Source of the DNA: Pseudomonas berkeleyensis
GTDB lineage: Bacteria; Pseudomonadota; Gammaproteobacteria; Pseudomonadales; Pseudomonadaceae
Assembly: GCF_014109765.1 (NCBI RefSeq)
Contig: NZ_CP059139.1
Span: 4,648,501 to 4,712,500, forward strand
Length of the DNA: 64,000 nucleotides
Direction of reading: 5' to 3'
Shown: positions 26,141 to 35,697 of the stretch, piece by piece
Layout of the letters: each line of letters starts with the position of its first letter
How positions within the stretch are numbered: position 1 is the first letter of the stretch
Notes under the pieces: generated by a model
What the model was told of the DNA's origin: nothing
What the model saw: only the letters and a program-made list of their open reading frames with translations
Database searches by the model: none
Made by a program: the position numbers and the translations under genes

Positions 26141-27143
26141 CGAAGCTCAGCGCCAACAGGCACTGGACAGCCTGGAGCTACTCGATACCCCCGCCGATCC
26201 CTATCTGGATGCCCTGACCCGCCTGGCTCACGACCTGTTCGGTGTGAGAACCGCGCTGATCACCCTGGTCGACCGCGATCGCCAGTGGTTCAAGAGCCGC
26301 CAGGGGCTGGATGTGGCCGAGACGCCGCGCAGCCTGTCCTACTGCTCGCATGCGGTGCTACAGGATGAACCGCTGTTCATCGACGACAGTCACATCGACG
26401 TGCGCTTCGCCGGCAGCGAACTGGCCCTGCTCAATCCCGGCGCACGCTTCTATGCCGGTTGGCCACTGCATGATGCCGACGGTATACCGTTGGGCACCTT
26501 TTGCCTGGCCGATCCCGAAGCACGCCAACTGGGTGAGCGCGAGAAGTGCCAACTGCGCGACCTGGCTTACCTCACCGAGGGCTACCTGCATCTGCAGCAC
26601 AGCTCACGGCAGGCTGAAGAGCTGCGCGATGAGTTAAGCCGCGAACAACGCAAGGGTATGCTCGACCCGCTGACGCAACTGTGGAACCGCGCCGGCCTGC
26701 TGCATTTCCTGCCACTGGAACAGGCGGCGGCCGAGCGCAGCAACCTGCGCCTGGGACTGATCTACTGCGATCTGGATCACTTCAAGAAGGTCAACGATCA
26801 GCATGGCCACGACGGCGGTGATCACGTGCTCTGGGAAAGTGCGCGGCGCATGAGCGCGGCCGTCAGACCGCAGGATGTGGTCACGCGCAATGGCGGCGAG
26901 GAATTCGTGATCCTCACCCTGGTGCACGACGGCTCCGAGCTGCTGCAGATTGCCGAGCGTATTCGCCTGGCGATTGCCGAACGCCCAATCGAACTCGAAC
27001 ATGCAAAGCTGCAGCAGACTGCCAGCCTCGGCTGCACGCTGCTCGCCCCCGGCGAAAGCAGCAGCGCAGCGCTGAAACGAGCCGATCAGGCACTTTATCG
27101 AGCCAAGCACGGCGGGCGTAACCGCAGCGAGCTGGCAGACTGA
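26115..27143 (+). CDS. GAF-GGDEF diguanylate cyclase
   Basis: 342 residues. An N-terminal GAF domain (about 20-155, opening LDTPADPYLDALTRLAHDLF and containing SYCSHAVLQ) is followed by a coiled linker and GGDEF domain. The substrate half has DCDLDHFKKVNDQHGH-like features (CDLDHFKKVND), the active site is GGEEF and the inhibitory site RPQD lies five residues before it. No membrane segment, so a cytoplasmic sensor enzyme. The start at 26115 lies inside the MATE gene; GGAGAG precedes it. Confidence 0.87.
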   Translation: MLSVPLPVNEAQRQQALDSLELLDTPADPYLDALTRLAHDLFGVRTALITLVDRDRQWFKSRQGLDVAETPRSLSYCSHAVLQDEPLFIDDSHIDVRFAGSELALLNPGARFYAGWPLHDADGIPLGTFCLADPEARQLGEREKCQLRDLAYLTEGYLHLQHSSRQAEELRDELSREQRKGMLDPLTQLWNRAGLLHFLPLEQAAAERSNLRLGLIYCDLDHFKKVNDQHGHDGGDHVLWESARRMSAAVRPQDVVTRNGGEEFVILTLVHDGSELLQIAERIRLAIAERPIELEHAKLQQTASLGCTLLAPGESSSAALKRADQALYRAKHGGRNRSELAD

Positions 27144-27164
27144 CCCACACCCGAGAGCATCCTC

Positions 27165-27626
27165 ATGGCCGCCGCTATCGTCGCCTACCTGCATTACCTG
27201 TCGATCTTCGCCCTGTTCGCCCTGCTCAGCATCGAACACGTGCTGTTCAAAGCGCCGCTGGATCTCAGCCGTGCGCGCAGCCTGATGGTCACCGATATCG
27301 CCTACGGCATCTGCGCCGGTCTGGTGCTGCTGACCGGTGCAGCCCGAGTGCTGTGGTTCGGCAAGGGCACTGCCTACTACATGGGCAACAGCCTGTTCCA
27401 CGCCAAGGTCGGGCTGTTCATCCTGGCGGCGCTGCTGTCGATTCTGCCGACCTACGTATTCTTCAACTGGCGCAACGCCGTGCGAGCCGGCCAGATACCC
27501 ACACCGAGCTTCCGGCAGATGAAACTGGTGACCTGGAGCATCCGCCTGGAGCTTCTGCTGCTACTGGTAATCCCGCTGCTGGCCGCGCTGATGGCGCGCG
27601 GTTATGGGGTGATCGCAGCGGGCTAG
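27165..27626 (+). CDS. DUF2214 family inner-membrane protein
   Basis: 153 residues and four hydrophobic segments: a first helix with YLHYLSIFALFALLSIEHVL, then IAYGICAGLVLLTGAARVLW, FHAKVGLFILAALLSILPTY and a C-terminal LLLLLVIPLLAALMARG. Conserved histidines in the first and third helices (His and FHAK) recall DUF2214/YfiM-like cytochrome-type proteins; heme binding is only a possibility. GAG before ATG 27165. The role is unknown. Confidence 0.7.
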   Translation: MAAAIVAYLHYLSIFALFALLSIEHVLFKAPLDLSRARSLMVTDIAYGICAGLVLLTGAARVLWFGKGTAYYMGNSLFHAKVGLFILAALLSILPTYVFFNWRNAVRAGQIPTPSFRQMKLVTWSIRLELLLLLVIPLLAALMARGYGVIAAG

Positions 27627-27629
27627 CGG

Positions 27630-28061
27630 TTACAGGCGCATGCCGATGGCCAGACGGTTGAGCCCGCTCATCAAGGCCACGGCGATGGTCAGGTCGGAGA
27701 TTTCCCTGGCGCTGAAGTGTGCTTCCAGCGGCTGGTAGTCACTGTCCGCCGCGTGGCTGTTGGCGATATCGCTCAGCGACTCGGCCCAGGCCAGCGCTGC
27801 TCTTTCACGCGGCTCGAAGTGACGGCTGACGCGCCAGCCGGCCAGGCTGTCGAGCATGATCTGCGGCACACCCTCTTCACGCAGGGAGTGGCTGTGTTTC
27901 TCCAGGCAATAGGCACAGCCATTGATCTGCGAAATGCGCAGATAGACGAGTTCGACCAATCGCTTGCCCAGCGGGCCGCGCTCCAGCGCCGCTTTGGTGC
28001 TGATCAGCCCCTGCATCGCCTCGGCGGACAGTTCGTAATAGGGTTGACGCAAGGTACTCAT
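27630..28061 (-). CDS. AhpD-like carboxymuconolactone decarboxylase family protein
   Basis: 143 residues, alpha-helical CMD fold. The redox pair is present as NGCAYCLEKHSHSL (CxxC followed by H), the alkylhydroperoxidase AhpD signature, so a thiol-based peroxidase or hydrolase role is more likely than decarboxylation. Start overlaps the azoreductase stop (ATGA), last gene of a three-gene minus-strand operon GNAT - azoreductase - AhpD-like, consistent with a response to electrophiles or peroxides. Confidence 0.83.
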   Translation of the reverse strand: MSTLRQPYYELSAEAMQGLISTKAALERGPLGKRLVELVYLRISQINGCAYCLEKHSHSLREEGVPQIMLDSLAGWRVSRHFEPRERAALAWAESLSDIANSHAADSDYQPLEAHFSAREISDLTIAVALMSGLNRLAIGMRL

Positions 28062-28681
28062 GAATACTCTCCTTGAGCGGCAAGATAGGGATTGAACGCC
28101 AGCTGTTCACGCGCCTGCGCCAGCATCGTCTCGGCGTGTTCCTGACCACGCACCAGGCCCTGGAGATGAACGAACTCCAGGTCATGAATGCCGATGGTGC
28201 TCAACACGTGACGCAGATAAGGCGTGAGAAAATCCGGCTGGCGTGCCTGCTCGCCACGGTAGAAGCCGCCCGAACTCACCACCACGAAGGTCGGCCGATC
28301 CGCTAGCAATCCGACCTTGCCTGACTCGGTAGCGGCAAAGCTGCGACCGATGCGCAGCACATAGTCGATCCATAGCTTCAGTGCTGCCGGCACCGTGAAG
28401 TTGTGCATCGGCGTGGCGATCACCAGGCAGTCGCTGTTTTCCAGCTCACCGATCAGTTGCTCGGACAACCTCAACGCCGGGTCATCCCCAGGTGCCTGCG
28501 CAACCAGCGCATCGGCATAGGCCGCATGCAAGGCCGGCAACGGTTCGCTCGCCAGATCGCGCTCCACGAGCTGCGCCTGAGGGTGACGCTCGCGCAGACG
28601 CTCGACCAGTTCCTGAGCCAGACGACTACCGCGACTCTGCCGTCCGTAGGGGCCGCACTCCAATAACAGAATTCGCTGCAT
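28058..28681 (-). CDS. azoR: FMN-dependent NADH-azoreductase
   Basis: 207 residues from ATG 28681. Flavodoxin-like fold with the opening strand RILLLECGPYGRQSRGSRLA (phosphate-binding loop for FMN), ATPMHNFTVPAALKLWIDYV and VVVSSGGFYRG, which are conserved in AzoR. The enzymes reduce quinones and azo dyes with NADH and protect against electrophile stress. An upstream extension of 25 codons would overlap the GNAT gene and is rejected. One base separates it from the upstream GNAT stop and it overlaps the AhpD-like start. Confidence 0.85.
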   Translation of the reverse strand: MQRILLLECGPYGRQSRGSRLAQELVERLRERHPQAQLVERDLASEPLPALHAAYADALVAQAPGDDPALRLSEQLIGELENSDCLVIATPMHNFTVPAALKLWIDYVLRIGRSFAATESGKVGLLADRPTFVVVSSGGFYRGEQARQPDFLTPYLRHVLSTIGIHDLEFVHLQGLVRGQEHAETMLAQAREQLAFNPYLAAQGEYS

Positions 28682-28682
28682 C

Positions 28683-29123
28683 TCAAAGCCCCTCACGAAA
28701 GTGCATGCCAATGCCCAGCAAGCCCTGACGGTAGTAGAAGCGCTGCCCGCGTGCATTGCTCAACGCCGTATCCAGCACGAGGTTGGCACAGCCCAGACGC
28801 AACGCTTCTGCACGAGCCTCGGCCAATAGCCGCTCACCGATGCCCTGGCTGCGCAGATCCTCACGCGTGATCAGGTCATCGACATAGAAGAAACGCCCAT
28901 GCAGCAGATTTTCCTGCAGGCGACAGCCGGCGAGCCCCAGCACCTCGTCACCAGCACGTGCCGCCAGCAGACGATAGCCTTGCTCCGCCTGACGCTGCAG
29001 GCGCTGAAGGAAGTCATCGGCATCGCTCAGATGCGGGCGCAAGACACGCATCAGCGGGAAGCAGGCGCGCAACTCATGCGGGTCGCCGAGCCAGTCGTAG
29101 CGGCAATCAGTGGTTGGGGTCAT
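28683..29123 (-). CDS. GNAT family N-acetyltransferase
   Basis: 146 residues. Motif A is seen as FFYVDDLITREDLRSQGIGE (hydrophobic strand plus R/QGxG loop), with LVLDTALSNARGQRFYYRQG completing motif B. First gene of the operon with azoreductase and AhpD-like genes. Substrate unknown; in this context it may detoxify an amine or modify a small molecule. Confidence 0.8.
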   Translation of the reverse strand: MTPTTDCRYDWLGDPHELRACFPLMRVLRPHLSDADDFLQRLQRQAEQGYRLLAARAGDEVLGLAGCRLQENLLHGRFFYVDDLITREDLRSQGIGERLLAEARAEALRLGCANLVLDTALSNARGQRFYYRQGLLGIGMHFREGL

Positions 29124-29405
29124 GGCGGGTCTCCATCGAAGATGCCGTCACTCTAGGCAGAGACTGGCATAGCCAACAGAGCCAAAAACTTTCGAATCGA
29201 CTAGGACACTTAGCATCCCCCCGCCTACAGCGGGCATGCCGAGCAGGGAAACGACTGTCCCCTACTACCGAAAAAAGTCGGGGATAGTTGCTCTTAGGGA
29301 GTCGGATTGGACGTAGTAGCGGATTGCAGTTGGCGCAACATCATCGCCAGCGCCAAGCAGGCATTGCACCTGACTCGGCGGCTGGCGACAGCGATTAGCG
29401 AATGC

Positions 29406-31319
29406 TCAGGGAGCCAGGTAGGACGAGCGGGTCAGGCCCAGACGCAGCGCATCGAGGAACTGCGTACGCTCACGCGCACTGATCTTGGCGCTGGCCACCT
29501 TGTCGCGGTAGTGGGTCATCAGCTCCTCGGGAGACAGGTGCACGTAGCGCAACATGTCCTCGATGGTGTCGTGGGTCTCGATACCGGCATGCACCACGCT
29601 GCCATCGGCGGCCTGGTAGATGTTCACCGAGTCGGTGTCGCCGAACAGGTTGTGCATGTCACCGAGGATTTCCTGGTACGCACCGACCAGGAAGATGCCC
29701 AGCACGTAATCCTCGCCCTCGCGAATCTCATGTACCGGCAGGCTGGTCTCGATCGACTGCTCATCGACGTACTGACGGATCTTGCCATCGGAGTCGCAGG
29801 TCAGATCCTGCAGCACGGCACGGCGCAGCGGCTCTTCGTCCAGGCGCGACAACGGCAGAATCGGCAGGATCTGGCCGATGGCCCAGGTATCCGGCAGGCT
29901 CTGGAACACCGAGAAGTTGCAGATGTACTTGTCGGCGAGCTTGTCGTTGAGTTCGTCGAGCACCGCACGATGCGAACGCTGACGGGCCTTGAGCTGGTTG
30001 TGCAGGCGACGGCAGATGGCGAAGTAGCACTGCTCGGCCAGCGCCTTCTGCGCCAGGCTGAGTTTGCCGGCCGAATACTGCGCGGCCACTTCTTCGATGT
30101 AGTGGGTGGCGCGCCAGTAGGTTTCGGCGACCATTTCCGGGTCGCTGTCGTCGAGCAGCTCGATCAGCACCTGGAGGATTTCCGGCTGTTCGACGCTGGC
30201 GTCGATCTCCGGCACCTTGTCGTTGTGGCGCTCGACATCGGTCACCTGCACCAGCAGCACGGCATGGTGCGCGGTCATCGCCCGGCCGCTCTCGGAGAAG
30301 ATGTGCGGATGGGGGATTTCCTGGCGGTCGCAGAACTCCTTGAGCATGTCGACCACAGCGTCGGCGTAGTCCTGCATGTCGTAGTTGATCGAGCTGGCGT
30401 TGCGCGAATGGGTGCCGTCGTAGTCCACGCCGAGGCCACCACCGACGTCGATGTGATCGACCGGCAATCCCATGGCACGCAGCTCGCCGTAATAGCGGAT
30501 GGCCTCGCGGAAACCCTTGCGGTAATCGGCGATGTTGGCGATCTGCGACCCCATATGGAAGTGCAGCAAGCGAATGCCCTGATCCAGCCCGGCGGCGCGG
30601 AAGCGCTCGACCACCGAGAGAATCTGCGCGGCGGACAGGCCGAACTTGGACTTCTCGCCACCGGTGTCGGCCCACTTGGAGGACGCCAGCGAGGACAGAC
30701 GTACGCGCAGGCCGATCTGCGGCGCAACCTTGAGCTCGGCTGCCTCCTCGATCACCAGGGCGACTTCCGATTCCTTCTCGATGACGATGAACACATTGTG
30801 GCCAAGCTTCTGCCCCATCAACGCCAGGCGGATGAACTCGCGATCCTTGTAGCCGTTGCAGACGATGGTGCCGCCCTTCGGCGCCAGCGCCAGCACGGCC
30901 AGCAACTCGGGCTTGGAGCCGGCCTCGAGGCCGATGGAGACGTTCTGCGTGGCGATGATGTTCTCGATCACCGCTTCCTGCTGGTTGACCTTGATCGGGT
31001 ACAACGCGGTGTAGCGGCTCTGGTATTCCAGGCGCTCGATGCTGGCGTCGAAGGCACCGGTCAGGCGGCGCACGCGATCTTGCAGAATGTCCGGGAAGCG
31101 CACCAGCAGCGGCAGCGACAGGCCGCTCTGACGCAGTTCGTCGACCTGCTGATAGAGATCGATGGGTTGGCTGTCCGGCCCGTTGGGACGCACCTCGATA
31201 CGCCCGGCGTCGTTGATCGAGAAATAGCCGGCGCCCCAGTGGCGAATGCCGTAGACACTGCGGCTATCGGCTACGGTCCATTGGCTGCCGTCGTCTTTGC
31301 GGGTGCGTCGTGCGGACAT
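29406..31319 (-). CDS. speA: Biosynthetic arginine decarboxylase
   Basis: 637 residues, full length for the fold-III (alanine racemase-type) arginine decarboxylase. PLP Lys is in [14 protein letters not shown] near residue 100, HFHMGSQI forms the PLP-binding histidine region and [11 protein letters not shown] the phosphate-binding loop. The catalytic Cys region near the C-terminus (about residue 520-560) is present. It converts arginine to agmatine for putrescine synthesis in the cytoplasm. ATG 31319 has GGGAG nearby. No leader attenuator was seen. Confidence 0.95.
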   Translation of the reverse strand: MSARRTRKDDGSQWTVADSRSVYGIRHWGAGYFSINDAGRIEVRPNGPDSQPIDLYQQVDELRQSGLSLPLLVRFPDILQDRVRRLTGAFDASIERLEYQSRYTALYPIKVNQQEAVIENIIATQNVSIGLEAGSKPELLAVLALAPKGGTIVCNGYKDREFIRLALMGQKLGHNVFIVIEKESEVALVIEEAAELKVAPQIGLRVRLSSLASSKWADTGGEKSKFGLSAAQILSVVERFRAAGLDQGIRLLHFHMGSQIANIADYRKGFREAIRYYGELRAMGLPVDHIDVGGGLGVDYDGTHSRNASSINYDMQDYADAVVDMLKEFCDRQEIPHPHIFSESGRAMTAHHAVLLVQVTDVERHNDKVPEIDASVEQPEILQVLIELLDDSDPEMVAETYWRATHYIEEVAAQYSAGKLSLAQKALAEQCYFAICRRLHNQLKARQRSHRAVLDELNDKLADKYICNFSVFQSLPDTWAIGQILPILPLSRLDEEPLRRAVLQDLTCDSDGKIRQYVDEQSIETSLPVHEIREGEDYVLGIFLVGAYQEILGDMHNLFGDTDSVNIYQAADGSVVHAGIETHDTIEDMLRYVHLSPEELMTHYRDKVASAKISARERTQFLDALRLGLTRSSYLAP

Positions 31320-31440
31320 CGGGTTCTCCCATGAGAAAAGCCTGACCTTACTGGCGGCCAGTTTAAAAATTAAGGAAGCAAGATGACGTTTGCTCGGCGG
31401 TTGACCGTACGAGCGTCATCGAAGTTTAGAAAAGGGCGCT

Positions 31441-31812
31441 TCAGCCGCCGGACTTCTTCGCGGTAAAACCGCGTTTGCTCAGCTCGGCCAACAACAGATC
31501 GACATGGTCGCCCTGGATCTCGATCACGCCATCCTTGAGCGCGCCACCGGTGCCGCAGCGCTTCTTCAGCGCACTGGCCAGCTCCTTGAGCGGCTCTTCG
31601 GCCAGCGGCACGCCGCTGACGGTGGTGACGGTCTTGCCGCCACGGCCCTTGGTTTCACGGCGTACGCGGGCAATGCCATCGCCGTCGGGAATGCGTGTCT
31701 GTTTGCAGATGCAGGCATCCACCGGCTGATTGCAATCCGGGCAATGACGACCGCCATCGGTGGAATAGACGAGACCGCTCAACGCGGCAAATGAAGAGGC
31801 TTTCTTGACCAC
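31441..31812 (-). CDS. yciH: SUI1/eIF1-like translation factor YciH
   Basis: 123 residues. A short zinc-type segment (CPDCNQPVDACIC) precedes the SUI1 domain, RRETKGRGGKTVTTVSG and then LKKRCGTGGALKDGVIEIQG, the eIF1 core. Bacterial YciH can affect initiation fidelity, in part like IF3, by binding near the P-site of the small subunit; the exact cellular role is debated. It is separated from the following speA by about 120 bp. Confidence 0.9.
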   Translation of the reverse strand: MVKKASSFAALSGLVYSTDGGRHCPDCNQPVDACICKQTRIPDGDGIARVRRETKGRGGKTVTTVSGVPLAEEPLKELASALKKRCGTGGALKDGVIEIQGDHVDLLLAELSKRGFTAKKSGG

Positions 31813-32032
31813 CGGCTTGTCCTCGTAGGGGTCAGGATAGCGACTGGCTGAACGGGTTCAGCCGCGAAGCCCCACTCAGGCAGGGGCAGCGCAAGCGGAC
31901 AGACGTCCGCCGAAAAGGCCGCGCAGTTTAACGGCAAAGACCAGGCTTGCTAAGTCTATATTTGCGTCATTGTGCGGCACTTTGGCGACGCTGCTGCCTA
32001 TCGGACACGGCATGCTCGCAATGCTCTACACC

Positions 32033-32099
32033 GTAGGGTGCGCCGTGCGCACCGCCTTTACGTCTGAGACGGAGCTTCGGTGCGCACAGCGCACCCTAC
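32033..32099. repeat. Palindromic repeat, GTAGGGTGCGC type, copy 2
   Basis: Left arm GTAGGGTGCGCCGTGCGCAC begins at 32033, inverted arm GTGCGCACAGCGCACCCTAC ends at 32099. The arms match those at 14595-14657 and the halves at 60214 and 61563, while the loop is different. Confidence 0.78.
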
Positions 32100-32153
32100 G
32101 AACTCGACGAAACACAGGAGCCGACACAACCACCCTCTCCCGCCCTTCGGGCA

Positions 32154-32177
32154 CCCTCTCCCATAAATGGGAGAGGG
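32154..32177. repeat. GGGAGAGGG-type perfect palindrome, copy 3
   Basis: CCCTCTCCCAT (32154-32164) with ATGGGAGAGGG (32167-32177), loop AA. Located directly after the Nudix stop on the minus strand, as copy 2 lies directly after the A2M stop. That placement favours a terminator-like use. Confidence 0.78.
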
Positions 32178-32180
32178 ATA

Positions 32181-32729
32181 TCAGTTGGCCGCACGCGGCC
32201 TGTTCATATAGCGTTCCAACGCTGCCAATGAATCCGGGCAATACGGCAGACGGTGAGTTTCCTCCAGCGCCTGTTCGATGCTGATGAAGCGCGCCTCCAG
32301 CACCTCCTCCGGCTGCAACACCAACGGCGCATCGGACACCGCCGAATAGGCCATGCACCACAGACGGCTTTCCGGCGCGTCATAGAGAAAGTGCGCATGC
32401 TCGACCAGCGTCGCATCGACGATGCCCAACTCCTCGGCCAGCTCACGCTGGGCCGACAACGCGTAATCCTCGCCCTCCAGCACCATACCGCCCGCCGCCA
32501 CGTCCCAATAACCGGGATACAGCGCCTTGCTCAGGGTTCGCCGGTGTACGCACAACAACCCAGCCGAGTTGAACAGGAGGATATAGGTACCGCGACCGAT
32601 CAGACGCCGCTCGCGCAACTCGGCCCGGGAGACGCCACCCAACGGCTGGTCATGCTCATCGACCCAGGCGACCCGCTCGCTATCGGAGGCAGCGCGATGC
32701 GCCGCCTCCGCCGCCGAGATCGCTGCCAT
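32181..32729 (-). CDS. Nudix hydrolase
   Basis: 182 residues from ATG 32729. The Nudix box is complete and canonical (GX5EX7REUXEEXGU): it begins GGMVLEGEDY and ends RELAEELGI. The family hydrolyses nucleoside diphosphates linked to another moiety; the Idi-like layout WVDEHDQPLGGVSRAELRER at the N-terminus is shared with a group of uncharacterised proteobacterial Nudix enzymes. The start overlaps the upstream DUF2333 stop by one base (TGATG), so it is translationally coupled. Confidence 0.9.
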   Translation of the reverse strand: MAAISAAEAAHRAASDSERVAWVDEHDQPLGGVSRAELRERRLIGRGTYILLFNSAGLLCVHRRTLSKALYPGYWDVAAGGMVLEGEDYALSAQRELAEELGIVDATLVEHAHFLYDAPESRLWCMAYSAVSDAPLVLQPEEVLEARFISIEQALEETHRLPYCPDSLAALERYMNRPRAAN

Positions 32730-33781
32730 CACCCCTGGCTCAGCAGTTGACGCAGGTCGATCAGGCCCGCGTTGGCGCGCGAGATGTAGTTGGCCATCAC
32801 CAGCGAGTGGTTGGCGAGAATGCCGTAGCCACTGCCGTTGAGGATCATCGGGCTCCACAGGGTGGCCTGGGCAGCCTCCAGCTCGCGGATGATCTGGCGC
32901 ACGCTGACGGTGGCGTTCTTCTTCGCCAGCACGTCGGCGAAATCGACCTCGATCGCGCGCAGCAGGTGAGCCAGCGCCCAGGCCTGACCACGTGCTTCGT
33001 AGAACACGTTGTCGATCTGCAGCCAGGGCGTCTCGTACACACCATCTCGCCCTACCAGGCCGGACTCTTCGGCGTCGTTGCCCACCTGCAGGTTCTCGTT
33101 CAGGCGCACTTGGCCGACGCTGGCGGACAGACGCTGCGACAACGAGCCGAGACGGGTGCCGGCATCGCCCAGCCAGTTGTTGAGATTGTCGGCACGGGCA
33201 TAGAACTGCGCGTTCTTCTCGCTCAGGTCAGCCAGATAGCGATCCAGCGACTTGATGCCCTCGCGATACTCGGACTCGGACGCCGGCAGCGCCCAGCTCT
33301 TGTTGTCGAAATGGAAGCGCGGCTCGGCCCGGGCCAGATCGGGATTTTCCGTGGACTGCGACTGCGAACGGGCGAAATCCTTGCGCAGCGCACGAGAGAA
33401 ATCACGCACCTGCACCAGAACGCCGTACTCCCAGCTCGGCATGTTGTCCAGCCACAGACCGGGTGGGGCGAGGTCGTTGGACAGGTAGCCGCCCGGCTTG
33501 TCCAGCAGCGTGCTGGCGACCTGCTTGAGGGTTTCCACGGTGGTATAACCGGTCACCATCTGCCGCTGCGCCTGCTGCGCGGCGCTCTGGGCGTGCTGTT
33601 GAACCTGGAACGAGGCCGGCTCCTGACTCCAGTACCAACCGACCACCAGGGCGATCAGCAGATAGACACCGATCAAGCCGCCCAGCGCACGAGCGATCAG
33701 GCTACCGCCACTGCGGTTACCTCCTGCGGCCTTCTCGGTGCTGCCTTGCGAGTTCGTCGCACGATTCTTCCAGTCCAGCAT
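32729..33781 (-). CDS. DUF2333 family inner-membrane protein
   Basis: 350 residues from ATG 33781 (GGAC a few bases upstream; the longer frame from 33832 lacks support). One N-terminal TM segment (LGGLIGVYLLIALVVGWYW, about 33-51) and a large helical periplasmic region make up the protein, as in the pseudomonad DUF2333 family of unknown function. Co-transcribed with the Nudix gene. Divergent from gcbA. Confidence 0.85.
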   Translation of the reverse strand: MLDWKNRATNSQGSTEKAAGGNRSGGSLIARALGGLIGVYLLIALVVGWYWSQEPASFQVQQHAQSAAQQAQRQMVTGYTTVETLKQVASTLLDKPGGYLSNDLAPPGLWLDNMPSWEYGVLVQVRDFSRALRKDFARSQSQSTENPDLARAEPRFHFDNKSWALPASESEYREGIKSLDRYLADLSEKNAQFYARADNLNNWLGDAGTRLGSLSQRLSASVGQVRLNENLQVGNDAEESGLVGRDGVYETPWLQIDNVFYEARGQAWALAHLLRAIEVDFADVLAKKNATVSVRQIIRELEAAQATLWSPMILNGSGYGILANHSLVMANYISRANAGLIDLRQLLSQG

Positions 33782-33921
33782 GGCAGTGTCCTTTTTTAAG
33801 CGAATTCGAGTGTTCGACCACAACCCGGCCAACGGGTTGCGACCTATTCCGCACTATAAGGCAAGCCTGCAGCAAAACGCAGAGCACAGGGGCAAACTTA
33901 CCGTTGGTACGGGAAAACTAC

Positions 33922-33947
33922 ATTTCTGTCGCCTATTCGACAGAAAT
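33922..33947. promoter_or_regulatory. Perfect 10+10 bp dyad upstream of gcbA
   Basis: ATTTCTGTCG (33922-33931), spacer CCTATT, CGACAGAAAT (33938-33947). It lies in the 258-bp divergent region between the DUF2333 and gcbA starts, 92 bp before gcbA. It could be an operator for a dimeric regulator of either gene. No T-run, and no terminator is expected between divergent genes. Confidence 0.5.
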
Positions 33948-34039
33948 ACCGACGTCAATTGATCGACGGCAATGCCAGCGCCATCAGCAAGTGATAGCAT
34001 CAAGCCACCACTGACTTAACCACCTATAGAAGTCGGCCC

Positions 34040-35653
34040 ATGACCGAGCATCTGGATCCCAGTCGCGATCGCCTCAAGCATCACTTCGCTCAGCGCGTGA
34101 TTCATCAGGCGCGCCAGGTGCTGGAAGTCTGGCAACGCCTGCAACGCAGCGAGTGGAATGACGCCGGCATGGCCGAGCTGACCGAGGCCAACCTGCGCCT
34201 GCTGCGCTACGCCGAGCGCTTCGAGCAGATCGAGCATGCGCAATTGGCGCAAAACATCGGTGCCAGCCTCGACGACGTCGTGGAAAATCGCGGGCGTCTC
34301 AACAGTACCCTGATCGCCCGGCTCAATCAGGCCATGCAACGTCTTTCGCGTACCGGCCTGCGCCATAGCGATGCCTTCGAACAGACGTTCCTGCCGCCGC
34401 TGCGCAAACCGGTCTACCTGGCTCTGCAGGATACCCAGCGCGCCGAGCGCCTGGCCCAGCAACTGGAATTCTTCGGCCTGGCGGCTCAATCACTGGACGA
34501 TGCCCAGGCATTCCGCGCCGCCATCGCCGAACGCCATCCGGCAGCCATCGTCATGGATGTCGACTTCGCCGGAGCCGGCCTGGAACTGGCCGAATCGGTA
34601 CAACAAGGGCTGGAGCAGAAGATTCCCCTGCTGTTCTTCAGCCATTGCGACACCGATACCCCGACCCGTCTTGCCGCGGTGCGCGCAGGCGGCCAGGAGT
34701 TCTTCACCGGATCACTGGACGCCTCCAGCCTGCTCGAACGCATCGAGGTGCTGACCCACGTCGCCCAATACGACCCGTACAAGGTGCTGATCGTCGACGA
34801 CTCCAAGGCCCAGGCCACGCACACCGAGCGTGTGCTCAACAGCGCCGGCATCCTCACCCATACCCTGACCGAGCCGATCAAGGCGATGGATGCGCTGGCC
34901 GAGTTCCAGCCGGATCTGATCATCCTCGACATGTACATGCCCGAGTGCAACGGCGCCGAGCTGGCCAAGGTGATCCGCCACAACGACCGCTACGTCAGCG
35001 TGCCGATCATCTATCTGTCAGCCGAGGACGACCTCGACAAGCAGCTCGATGCCATGAGCGAAGGCGGCGACGACTTCCTCACCAAACCGATCAAGCCGCG
35101 CCATCTGATCGCCACCGTGCGCAACCGCGCAGCCCGTGCGCGCAACCTCAAGGCGCGCATGGTGCGTGACAGCCTCACCGGTCTGTACAACCACACCCAC
35201 ACCCTGCAACTGCTTGACGACGCCTGCTACCGGGCGCGCCGCGAAGAGCAGCCACTGGCCTTCGCGATGCTCGACATCGACCACTTCAAGAAGGTCAACG
35301 ACACCTATGGCCACCCCATGGGCGACCGCGTGATCAAGAGCCTGGCGCTATTTCTCAAGCAACGCCTGCGCAAGACCGATCACATCGGCCGTTACGGTGG
35401 CGAGGAGTTTGCCGTGGTGCTGCCGGATACCGACGAGCAATCGGCGCTCAAGGTGCTGGAAGAAATCCGCCAGCGCTTCGCCGAGATCCACTACCCGGCC
35501 CAACCGCAGGATCTGTCCTGCACTTTCAGTTGCGGTATCGCCATGCTGCAACCAGGCCTGGACGGCAATACGCTGTCCAAGCACGCCGACGAGGCGCTAT
35601 ACAAGGCCAAGCACGGAGGCCGCAACCGGGTGGAACTGTACCGCGGCGACTGA
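34040..35653 (+). CDS. gcbA: Response-regulator diguanylate cyclase GcbA
   Basis: 537 residues. An N-terminal helical region (1-115), a degenerate receiver-like domain (125-240, AIVMDVDFAGAG), a receiver domain opening with VLIVDDSKAQ and with phospho-site LDMYMPECNG, and a GGDEF domain with the active site GGEEF at 453-457. The inhibitory RKTD site lies five residues before it. This layout and the genomic position match GcbA (AdcA), a diguanylate cyclase affecting attachment and dispersal in Pseudomonas. No membrane segment. Confidence 0.9.
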   Translation: MTEHLDPSRDRLKHHFAQRVIHQARQVLEVWQRLQRSEWNDAGMAELTEANLRLLRYAERFEQIEHAQLAQNIGASLDDVVENRGRLNSTLIARLNQAMQRLSRTGLRHSDAFEQTFLPPLRKPVYLALQDTQRAERLAQQLEFFGLAAQSLDDAQAFRAAIAERHPAAIVMDVDFAGAGLELAESVQQGLEQKIPLLFFSHCDTDTPTRLAAVRAGGQEFFTGSLDASSLLERIEVLTHVAQYDPYKVLIVDDSKAQATHTERVLNSAGILTHTLTEPIKAMDALAEFQPDLIILDMYMPECNGAELAKVIRHNDRYVSVPIIYLSAEDDLDKQLDAMSEGGDDFLTKPIKPRHLIATVRNRAARARNLKARMVRDSLTGLYNHTHTLQLLDDACYRARREEQPLAFAMLDIDHFKKVNDTYGHPMGDRVIKSLALFLKQRLRKTDHIGRYGGEEFAVVLPDTDEQSALKVLEEIRQRFAEIHYPAQPQDLSCTFSCGIAMLQPGLDGNTLSKHADEALYKAKHGGRNRVELYRGD

Positions 35654-35672
35654 TAGCTACCCTGTCGGAATG

Positions 35673-35692
35673 TGACGCAGCTCACTGCGTCA
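35673..35692 (+). promoter_or_regulatory. 8-bp hairpin after gcbA
   Basis: TGACGCAG (35673-35680), loop CTCA, CTGCGTCA (35685-35692), 20 bp after the gcbA stop. No T-run follows. It may weaken read-through into ctpL. Confidence 0.4.
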
Positions 35693-35697
35693 TCAGG

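Larger units (their letters stand above)
31813..32180. other. Repeat-filled spacer between yciH and the Nudix gene
   Basis: 368 bp without a gene. It contains the upstream region of yciH, one GTAGGGTGCGC-type palindrome (32033-32099), a short hairpin around CGCCCTTCGGGC and the GGGAGAGGG-type palindrome (32154-32177) that ends 3 bp from the Nudix stop. Nothing else was recognised. Confidence 0.7.

Noticed and set aside
29248..29287. TCCCC ... GGGGA hairpin with an A-run between speA and the GNAT operon
   Set aside because: The stem is only 5 bp and the A/T-run lies in the loop, so it does not make an intrinsic terminator. The position beyond the speA stop keeps it worth a glance, but evidence is too weak.
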